Of a stretch of DNA of 6,043 nucleotides, positions 1 through 4,839 are shown one piece after another. The DNA is from JAULUH01 sp032111745. GTDB lineage: Bacteria > Chloroflexota > Anaerolineae > JAAEKA01. Below the pieces are notes generated by a model. That model was not told the DNA's origin, ran no database searches, and saw nothing but the letters and a program-made list of their open reading frames with translations. The first letter of the stretch is position 1. Each line of letters starts with the position of its first letter. A program made the position numbers and the translations under genes. The DNA lies in the NCBI GenBank assembly GCA_032111745.1, contig JAULUH010000378.1:1-6043 (forward strand), written 5' to 3'.

Positions 1-54
1 CCGGGCCTTCAGGGGGTTTGTCTCCTCGACGAAAGCACAGTCTTTGAGAACGGG

Positions 55-714
55 CTACCCCGAGCGAGCCTGCGCGCCACCGGCCAGGTTGCTCTGCATG
101 GCTATGGCGACGGCCTCGGCCCGGCTGCTGGCGTGAAGCTTGGACAGGATATTGCTGACGTGGAACTTGGCGGTGGACTCGCTGATCACCAGGCGTTCGG
201 CGATATCGGCATTGCTAAGCCCCTGGACCAGCAGGGCCAGCACCTCGCCTTCCCTGGGGGTCAGGTCCTGGCCGATCCTGGGCGCGGGGGCTTGCCGCAG
301 CAGCGCCTGCGTTGCCTCCGGTGCCAGGATGGGCTGGCCGGCGTGCGCGGCCCGGATCGCGGCCGCCAGGTTGCTGGCGGAGATGTTCTTCAGCAGGTAG
401 CTCATGGCGCCCGCCGACAGTGCGGCGCGGACCAGGTCGTCTTCGGGAAAACTGGTCAGGGCGATGACCTTGACCTCGGGATCGCGCTCCCGCATCAGCC
501 GGATGGCCGCGACGCCGCTCATGCCAGGCATCACCAGGTCCATCAGCACGACGTCCGGCCGGGTTTCGGCGCACAGCGCCAGGGCCTGCTCGCCGCTACC
601 GGCCTCGCCCACCAGCTCCAGGTCGTCGTGGGCCATGAGAAACAGGCGCAGCCCGCCGCGCACCACCGCATGATCGTCGACCACCAGCACTCGTATGGGT
701 GTTGTTTCAGCCAT
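55..714 (-). CDS. NarL/FixJ-family two-component response regulator
   Basis: This 219-residue protein is a DNA-binding response regulator that should receive phosphate from the kinase encoded just upstream. The receiver domain spans about residues 7-125. It shows the acidic pair D13/D14, the phospho-acceptor D59 (in VLMDLVMPGMSG), the switch threonine T87 and the conserved lysine K109. A linker leads to a LuxR/GerE-type HTH at about 150-205, beginning LTPREGEVLALL and carrying the recognition helix STAKFHVSNILSKL. Length and domain order are normal for the NarL family. The ATG lies 6 nt after the kinase stop codon, and its Shine-Dalgarno (GGGAG, 9 nt upstream) is inside the kinase 3' end, so the two are co-transcribed and probably translationally coupled. 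The TAG stop is at 55-57. I see no clear terminator in the remaining 54 bases. Target genes cannot be read from the sequence; the divergent PocR regulator promoter is an obvious candidate by position only. Confidence 0.95.
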   Translation of the reverse strand: MAETTPIRVLVVDDHAVVRGGLRLFLMAHDDLELVGEAGSGEQALALCAETRPDVVLMDLVMPGMSGVAAIRLMRERDPEVKVIALTSFPEDDLVRAALSAGAMSYLLKNISASNLAAAIRAAHAGQPILAPEATQALLRQAPAPRIGQDLTPREGEVLALLVQGLSNADIAERLVISESTAKFHVSNILSKLHASSRAEAVAIAMQSNLAGGAQARSG

Positions 715-720
715 TCTCGC

Positions 721-1923
721 TTACTCCCTGGCGCCGCGCCACGTGACGGCGACGCGCGCGCCGTGGCCCGGCTGGCTCTCAAGCCGCAACGTGGCGCCAA
801 CGGCTTCGGCGCGCTCCCGCATGATGCCCAGGCCGAGATGGTCCAGGGATACCTCGCCCAGCTCGAATCCGCGACCGTCGTCGCCGATGCACAAGGTGGC
901 CTCTGTCACGGGCTGCTGGCCGGCGGCGGTCGCCAGCGCCTGGCAGTGCAGGCTCAGGCTGACCTGGCTGGCTTCGGCGTGTTTGGCCACGTTGTTCAGC
1001 GCCTCCTGGGCGATGCGAAAGAAGGCCAGGCGCACGCTGGCGGGCAGCTCGCAGGCCGCATCCACGTCCAACGCCACCGGTATGCGGGCCCGCCCCACGA
1101 AGGCCGCGGCAAGCTGGCCCAGCAGATCGTCCAGCCGGGCCTCCTGCAGCGCAGCGGGGCGTAGCTCCAGCAGCAGCATGCGCATCTCCGCCAGGGCGCC
1201 GTGCGTCAGCTCGCGCAGGTCCTCCAGCGCCCGCTCGCCTTCGGCCTGGTTGCGGCGCCAGATCGCCGGCAGCACCTCGGCAGTCAGGCTGGCCGAGAAG
1301 AGCACCTGGGTCACCGAATCGTGCAGGTCGTGGGCCAGGCGCCGGCGCTCAGACGCCGCGGCGGCCTGTTCCACCTGGGCGCGCAGCTGGGCATTGCGGA
1401 TCGCCAGGGCGGCCTGATCGCCAAAAGCGACGGCCAGATCGACGTCCTCCTTGGAAAAGGTGCGCGGGGCCCGGTAGTACAGCGTGATGGCGCCGAACAC
1501 CTCTTGCGCCGCCAGGGGGACGGCGATCAGCGCGCGATAGCGCGTGCCCAGGCGCTCCAGCAAAGCCCGTCGCTCCGGATCGAGCGGCAGGTCATCGCCG
1601 GGGGTCAAGGCGGCGACATCCGGCAGGGTCACCGGCCGGCGCTCCCGCACGGCCTGTCCGGTGACCGATTGGCCCACGGGGATGCGGGCCGCGGCCACGT
1701 AGCCGGGCTCCAGGCGCTGGGCCGCCTGGATCGTCAGCAATCCCTCCTCCGCCTGCAGCCGATAGATGGCCACGGCCTCGGCGTCCAGCACCAGGCTCGC
1801 CTCGGCCATGATGTGCTCCAGGATCGCCTCCAGCGGCTGGCCGGAGTTGAGCACCGCCAGCATCCGGCGCAGGCTGTCGGACACCTGCTGGCGCCGGGTT
1901 AACTCGTGAGTTCGGTCTTCCAT
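721..1923 (-). CDS. GAF-domain sensor histidine kinase (HisKA_3/NarL-partner type)
   Basis: This is a 400-residue soluble histidine kinase. A short N-terminal helix (about 1-25) precedes a GAF domain (about 30-180), then a coiled-coil linker leads into the HisKA_3 dimerisation helix containing RRLAHDLHDSVTQ, with H201 as the phospho-acceptor. The ATPase domain follows, with the N box at about 306-316 (QEALNNVAKHA), the G1 box DDGRGF at 348-353 and the G2 region GLGIMRERA at 364-372. It has no hydrophobic segment long enough to cross a membrane and no signal peptide, so it should sense a cytosolic or diffusible signal through the GAF domain. The ligand is unknown; heme, a flavin, a small molecule or redox state are all possible in this class. 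It heads an operon with the NarL-type regulator, which matches the known pairing of HisKA_3 kinases with NarL-type partners. The ATG at 1921-1923 has no good Shine-Dalgarno. A perfect TATAAT about 22 nt upstream would give a short leader, so the start is plausible but less certain than the identity. Confidence 0.94.
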   Translation of the reverse strand: MEDRTHELTRRQQVSDSLRRMLAVLNSGQPLEAILEHIMAEASLVLDAEAVAIYRLQAEEGLLTIQAAQRLEPGYVAAARIPVGQSVTGQAVRERRPVTLPDVAALTPGDDLPLDPERRALLERLGTRYRALIAVPLAAQEVFGAITLYYRAPRTFSKEDVDLAVAFGDQAALAIRNAQLRAQVEQAAAASERRRLAHDLHDSVTQVLFSASLTAEVLPAIWRRNQAEGERALEDLRELTHGALAEMRMLLLELRPAALQEARLDDLLGQLAAAFVGRARIPVALDVDAACELPASVRLAFFRIAQEALNNVAKHAEASQVSLSLHCQALATAAGQQPVTEATLCIGDDGRGFELGEVSLDHLGLGIMRERAEAVGATLRLESQPGHGARVAVTWRGARE

Positions 1924-1944
1924 GTGTTACTAATCTTATAGCAT

Positions 1945-1950
1945 ATTATA
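1945..1950 (-). promoter_or_regulatory. Candidate -10 element for the kinase-regulator operon
   Basis: Read on the minus strand, this is a perfect TATAAT, followed downstream by a second related hexamer TATAAG (1940-1935). A start site about 7 nt downstream would leave a leader of about 15 nt before the kinase ATG. No good -35 hexamer is found 16-18 nt upstream of TATAAT. A TTGTCA (1961-1956) is 15 nt from TATAAG, which is a short spacing. The evidence is therefore only the AT-rich context and the -10 match. Confidence 0.4.
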
Positions 1951-1954
1951 AAAT

Positions 1955-1983
1955 TTGACAACTTCTCGCATTGGTTGTAAGCT
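1955..1983 (+). promoter_or_regulatory. Candidate sigma70 promoter of the PocR-domain regulator
   Basis: A perfect -35 hexamer TTGACA (1955-1960) is followed by a 17-nt spacer and a weak -10 TAAGCT (1978-1983, three of six consensus positions). Start of transcription would be near 1990, giving a leader of about 44 nt. The -35 lies only 4 bp from the minus-strand TATAAT, so polymerase could not occupy both promoters at once. The short inverted repeat ACAAC (1958-1962) / GTTGT (1974-1978) covers the spacer and could be a regulator site, but it is too short to be sure. Confidence 0.5.
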
Positions 1984-2033
1984 ATTTCACAATTCTTGGA
2001 GCCGAACCGTACTGAACCGCGCAAGAGGTTGCC

Positions 2034-2828
2034 ATGGCCGACAAGCTACTGACCACCCGAGAGCTACAGGACCTGCTGCAGCTGGACCGCGTGACCATCT
2101 ATCGCATGGTCAAGGATGGCGAGCTGCCGGCGCTGCGCGTAGGCGGCCAGTGGCGTTTTTCGGCGGAGGCCATCGACGGCTGGCTCCAGGCTCAACGCGG
2201 CGAGGCGCCGTCCCGGCTCGCCCGTCGCGAGACGCCACCTGATCTCAACGGCCTGCCGCTGGACGAGCTCATCCCGTTGGCGACCCTGCAGGCCATCCAG
2301 AACCAGTTCGCCGAGCTGGTGGGCGTGGCCGCCTTCATCACAGACCTGGAGGGCCAGCCGCTGGCGCCGTGCAGCCGGTGCAGCCGCTTCTGCCAGCTGA
2401 TCCACAGCCGGCCCGAGGGCATGGCGGCCTGCCAGGCCTCCTGGCGCTCCATCGCCCAGCTCGACAAGGAGGGTGCGGCCATCCACGTCTGCCACGCCGG
2501 CATCCAATACGCCAGCGCGCCGGTCAGCGTCAACAACCGGCGCTTTGGCCTGGTCACCGCGGGCCAGTTCCTGACCGCAGCCCCAGACCCCGACGAGTTC
2601 CGCTCCCGCGCCCTGGCCACCGGCGAGCGCATCGGCGTCTCCGGCGAACGACTGGCCGCGGCCATGGACTCCATCGAGATCATCTCGCACGAAAGTGCCC
2701 TGCAGATCACCGCCCTGCTGCAGACCATCGCCAACGCCATCTCCAGCATCGGCTACCAGGGCTACCTGGCCCGCCAGACCCTGGACCAGATTGCCCGGCT
2801 TTCGTCGCAAGTGAGCGGTGATCACTGA
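2034..2828 (+). CDS. Excisionase/MerR-type HTH protein with PocR ligand-binding domain
   Basis: This 264-residue protein is a likely one-component transcription regulator. Residues 5-54 form an excisionase-family winged HTH (LLTTRELQDLLQLDRVTIYR, then GELPALRVGGQWRFSAEAID). A polar linker (about 55-75) leads to a PocR domain at about 80-245. That domain shows the family's cysteine pattern and core: C113, C116, C120 in FCQLIHSRPEG, C133, and C153-H154 in CHAGIQYASAPVSV, then FGLVTAGQFL. PocR domains are known from the propanediol-utilisation regulator PocR and many anaerobe regulators, and are proposed to bind small organic ligands. The ligand here is unknown. The start is supported by AAGAGG at 2023-2028, 5 nt before the ATG. 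The gene is divergent from the kinase operon and upstream of a dehydrogenase and a URO-D protein that it might control. The last five codons (VSGDH) and the stop lie inside a 29-bp palindrome, so the native C-terminus may have been altered there. Confidence 0.93.
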   Translation: MADKLLTTRELQDLLQLDRVTIYRMVKDGELPALRVGGQWRFSAEAIDGWLQAQRGEAPSRLARRETPPDLNGLPLDELIPLATLQAIQNQFAELVGVAAFITDLEGQPLAPCSRCSRFCQLIHSRPEGMAACQASWRSIAQLDKEGAAIHVCHAGIQYASAPVSVNNRRFGLVTAGQFLTAAPDPDEFRSRALATGERIGVSGERLAAAMDSIEIISHESALQITALLQTIANAISSIGYQGYLARQTLDQIARLSSQVSGDH

Positions 2829-2839
2829 TCACCGCTCAC
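2811..2839. repeat. Perfect 29-bp palindrome over the stop codon of the PocR gene
   Basis: The arms GTGAGCGGTGATCA (2811-2824) and TGATCACCGCTCAC (2826-2839) are exact reverse complements around a single C at 2825. The core is also a tandem 7-bp repeat, TGATCAC at 2819-2825 and again at 2826-2832. The PocR gene stop codon is 2826-2828. In RNA it would fold to a stem of 10 or more base pairs and could act as a terminator or 3' end protector, but no T tract follows. It may instead be a copy of a dispersed palindromic repeat; copy number cannot be judged from this window. Confidence 0.85.
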
Positions 2840-2865
2840 CGCCGCGCACCGCCGGCGAGGGCGGC

Positions 2866-3066
2866 TTCTGGACGACCTTCGACTGGCCGTCGGCCGTGGC
2901 CCTGGGAGCGCAGGATGCCGGCCTGGTCGACTCGGGCGAGTTCGGTTTCGCCACGACCACCATGGCCTATCCCACGACCCACATGGTGCAACCCAAGGAG
3001 AACGCCTTGCAGTGTACCGATTGCCACGGCGACGATGGCCGCCTGGACTGGCAGGCCCTGGGCTAT
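2866..3066 (+). pseudogene. Remnant: C-terminal end of octaheme tetrathionate-reductase-type cytochrome c
   Basis: About 67 codons in one frame read like the C-terminal end of the octaheme tetrathionate-reductase family of multiheme cytochromes c. The features are FWTTFDWPSAVALGAQDAGL near 2866-2925, the run YPTTHMVQPKENAL, one c-type heme site CTDCH (3013-3027), and the family-like ending GRLDWQALGY. Such proteins are periplasmic or exported electron carriers/reductases with eight heme sites of several hundred residues. Here seven sites and the whole N-terminal part, including any signal peptide, are absent. The only available start codon, GTG at 2818, lies in the palindrome over the neighbouring stop codon and has no ribosome binding site of its own. 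I infer a deletion remnant, not a working gene. The family assignment is from memory of the motif pattern. Confidence 0.72.
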
Positions 3067-3079
3067 CAATATCCGCCCG

Positions 3080-3300
3080 GTGCGCCAGGTGGACCTGCAG
3101 GCCGCTTATGTGCAAACCCAACCCGCAGGCCGATGGTCTGTACGTCTGCGACCACAAACGCGCAGATCAGCTACTTCGGGCTGCTCAACGTGCTGTTGCC
3201 CTTCCAGATCATCACCGGCGCCCTGATGTGGGGCGTGCAGCAGTGGCCGCAGGTCGCCACCATGCTCGGCGGCCTGCCCTTCCTGGCCCCGCTGCACACG
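3080..3300 (+). pseudogene. Remnant: frameshifted fragment of a cytochrome b (b561/HupC-like) subunit
   Basis: The similarity runs through three frames in turn. VDLQAAYVQT begins at 3089, then NPQADGLYVCDHKRA at about 3120-3164 in the next frame, then AQISYFGLLNVLLPFQIITG from 3160 in the third, continuing ALMWGVQQWP and LGGLPFLAPLHT to 3300. Joined, these give a coherent stretch with one hydrophobic membrane helix, typical of the cytochrome b partner encoded beside octaheme tetrathionate/thiosulfate reductase cytochromes. The first shift fits one extra C in the run at 3117-3119; the second fits loss of a GC pair in the GCGC run at 3159-3163. Beyond 3300 the frame continues for about 22 unrelated codons to a TGA at 3364-3366. 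The N-terminal helices and the helix expected after PLHT are missing, so this is a pseudogene fragment truncated at both ends. Confidence 0.7.
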
Positions 3301-3328
3301 CATCCCAGCATAGGCAACGGCACCTCGA

Positions 3329-3354
3329 CTCTCGAGAGGCCCAGGGAGCCCTGG
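3329..3354. repeat. Two small palindromes just upstream of the dehydrogenase promoter
   Basis: CTCTCGAGAG (3329-3338) is a perfect 10-bp palindrome. CCAGGG-AG-CCCTGG (3341-3354) has 6-bp arms around AG. They end 8 bp before the -35 hexamer, a position where activators often bind. Both are short enough in GC-rich DNA to be chance. Confidence 0.35.
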
Positions 3355-3362
3355 TCCAGGTC

Positions 3363-3391
3363 TTGACACCGCCCCCTTTGTGTGTTATACT
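3363..3391 (+). promoter_or_regulatory. Near-consensus sigma70 promoter of the dehydrogenase gene
   Basis: A perfect TTGACA (3363-3368), a 17-nt spacer and TATACT (3386-3391, five of six consensus positions) give one of the strongest readable promoters in the window. Transcription should begin near 3398, giving a leader of about 64 nt before the ATG at 3462. The predicted start lies inside the palindrome at 3397-3416, which suggests strong intrinsic activity held off by a repressor. Confidence 0.85.
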
Positions 3392-3396
3392 CTTGT

Positions 3397-3416
3397 ATGC
3401 GCACACGTGTGCGCAT
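3397..3416. promoter_or_regulatory. Perfect 20-bp palindromic operator at the transcription start
   Basis: The sequence ATGCGCACACGTGTGCGCAT is an exact 10+10 palindrome with a central CpG, beginning 5 bp after the -10 hexamer. Placement over the start site and an even palindrome with a central CG are typical of LacI-family repressor operators, though other dimeric repressors use similar sites. It also alternates purine and pyrimidine throughout (3394-3416 in all). An imperfect half-related copy, GTGTGTTATAC (3380-3390), overlaps the -10. No repressor gene of the LacI type is in the window. Confidence 0.75.
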
Positions 3417-3461
3417 CTCCTGTCCGGCATCCAACCCATCACCTTACGGAGGTTTTCGACG

Positions 3462-4631
3462 ATGAAAGGCTTAGTACTGGACGCCCAGTGGAAGCCCAAG
3501 GCTGACTACGTGGTCAGCGACTGGGAGAAGCAGACCGGCAAGGCCGTCACCGGCAACAGCATCTGGTATAAACCCAAGCTCGAGGTGCGCGAGTGGCCTG
3601 ATCCCGAGATCGGCCCCACCGACGTGCTGCTGGAGATCCAGGCCTGCGGCGTGTGCGGCTCGGACATGCACTTCTATGAGACCGACAGCCAGGACTATAT
3701 CCTCTACCCCGGCCTGACGAAGTTCCCCACCATCCTCGGCCACGAGTTCTGTGGCAAGGTCGTGGACACCGGCAAGGACGTCAAGCTGGTCGAGAAGGGC
3801 GATTACGTCACGGTGGAGGAGATGATCTGGTGCGGCCGTTGCACCCCCTGCCGCAACGGCTTCCCCAACCACTGCGCCAACCTGGAGGAGATCGGCTTCA
3901 CCATCCCCGGCGCTTTCGCCAACTACCTGGCCGTGGACGAGAAGTTCTGCTGGAACGTGGCGGGCATCCTCGAGCGCTTCGGCCTGGAGCGCGGGGTCGA
4001 GGTCGCCGCCATGTGCGAGCCCACCAGCGTCTCCTACAACGCCATGTTCTCGCGCGCCGGCGGCTTCAAGCCCGGCCACTATGTGGCCGTCTACGGCGCC
4101 GGCCCCATCGGCCTGGCTGCCATCGGCCTGGCCAGGGCCGCGGGCGCCAGCCTGATCGTGGCCTTCGAGACCTCGCCGGAGCGCCTCGAGCTGGCCAAGA
4201 AGGTCGGGGCCACCCATGCCTTCGATCCCCGCGACCAGCCCGCCAGCGAGGTGCTGAACGAGCTCAGCAAGGGCGAGGGTTTCAACTTCCACGTCGAGGC
4301 CGCGGGCGCCCCGCACCTGGTCGTGCCCGAGATGGAGAAATCCCTGGCCATCAACGGCAAGATCGTGCAGATCGGCCGCGCCGCGCAGAAGGTGCCCATG
4401 TACCTGGAGACCTTCCAGGTCCGCCGCTCCCAGTTCTACGGCGCCCAGGGCCACTCCGGCGATGAGAACTTCCCCAACGTCATCCGCCTGGTGGCCTCCG
4501 GCCGGCTGGACCTGAGCCCGATCATCACCGCCCGTTACGGCCTGGACGACACCGTGGCCGCCATCGCCCAGTCCACCCAGCGCCGCGACGGCAAGATCAT
4601 GGTCAAGCCGCAGGGCAACGGCAAGAAGTAA
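3462..4631 (+). CDS. Zinc-dependent medium-chain dehydrogenase, scyllo-inosose 3-dehydrogenase (IolM)-like
   Basis: This 389-residue protein is a zinc-dependent medium-chain dehydrogenase. Catalytic zinc ligands are visible as C65 (CGVCGSD), H94-E95 (GHE) and E186 (CEPTSV). The structural zinc lobe has C124, C127, C130 and C138. The Rossmann motif is GAGPIG at 212-217, and the acidic E236 near the end of the second strand favours NAD over NADP. The N-terminus (MKGLVLDAQWKPK, then WEKQTGKAVTGN), the DYILYPGLTKFPTILGHEF segment and the later FQVRRSQFYGAQGHSG segment closely recall Thermotoga TM0412, which oxidises scyllo-inosose in inositol breakdown. I rate that specificity as likely but unproven; a related polyol or sugar is the alternative. 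The start is fixed by GGAGG at 3448-3452, 9 nt before the ATG. Upstream lie a strong promoter and palindromic operator. The reading frame is open for 450 nt further upstream, but only as a chance run through the cytochrome remnant. Confidence 0.93.
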   Translation: MKGLVLDAQWKPKADYVVSDWEKQTGKAVTGNSIWYKPKLEVREWPDPEIGPTDVLLEIQACGVCGSDMHFYETDSQDYILYPGLTKFPTILGHEFCGKVVDTGKDVKLVEKGDYVTVEEMIWCGRCTPCRNGFPNHCANLEEIGFTIPGAFANYLAVDEKFCWNVAGILERFGLERGVEVAAMCEPTSVSYNAMFSRAGGFKPGHYVAVYGAGPIGLAAIGLARAAGASLIVAFETSPERLELAKKVGATHAFDPRDQPASEVLNELSKGEGFNFHVEAAGAPHLVVPEMEKSLAINGKIVQIGRAAQKVPMYLETFQVRRSQFYGAQGHSGDENFPNVIRLVASGRLDLSPIITARYGLDDTVAAIAQSTQRRDGKIMVKPQGNGKK

Positions 4632-4691
4632 GGCTGGCCGCGGGTTGCAGGAGCCCCCTCAACCCACTGCCACCTCGGTGCCTCATTGGCC

Positions 4692-4767
4692 AGGAACCCG
4701 GTCACCCCTGTCGCCCGGGACCGACTGCCACGGCAGCGGCCCCTCTTTATCCGGTGACCGGGTTCCT
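4692..4767. repeat. Nested inverted repeat between dehydrogenase and URO-D genes
   Basis: Outer arms AGGAACCCGGTCACC (4692-4706) and GGTGACCGGGTTCCT (4753-4767) are exact 15-bp reverse complements. Inside them a second hairpin forms: GGG, CCG and CTGCC (4717-4729, separated by single A bulges) pair with GGCAG-CGG-CCC (4732-4742). The whole fills the middle of the 208-nt spacer 4632-4839. It could be a partial terminator or processing hairpin that sets expression of the downstream gene, or a small palindromic mobile element. No T tract follows the outer stem, and no promoter is evident before the URO-D gene. Confidence 0.85.
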
Positions 4768-4839
4768 CTGTCGGCCGGTCCCGCCCGCCAGCCCCAGCCC
4801 CTCTGGCCCGGGGCCCCGCCTGGCAAGGATACGTCCACC

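Noticed and set aside
133..1164. Long plus-strand open frame (343 codons) opposite the kinase and response regulator
   Set aside because: Its product resembles no family, is rich in G, A, Q and H, and lies antisense to two clearly recognisable genes. High GC makes such shadow frames common.
2034..2200. Phage excisionase implying an integrated element
   Set aside because: The excisionase-type HTH is fused to a PocR sensor domain, and no integrase, attachment site or phage gene is seen nearby.
2818..3366. A working 182-residue cytochrome protein starting at GTG 2818
   Set aside because: The start is inside the palindrome with no ribosome binding site. It has no signal peptide for heme attachment outside the cytoplasm, and the two halves belong to different families with frameshifts between.
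3012..3461. N-terminal extension of the dehydrogenase by 150 codons
   Set aside because: The extension runs through the cytochrome remnant, mostly in the wrong frame, and through the promoter and operator. The ATG at 3462 has a good ribosome binding site and matches the family's N-terminus.
4645..4839. Upstream TTG start for the URO-D gene
   Set aside because: The added 65 residues are proline-rich, unlike the family, and are coded by the inverted repeat. The ATG at 4840 has a ribosome binding site and a family-like N-terminus.
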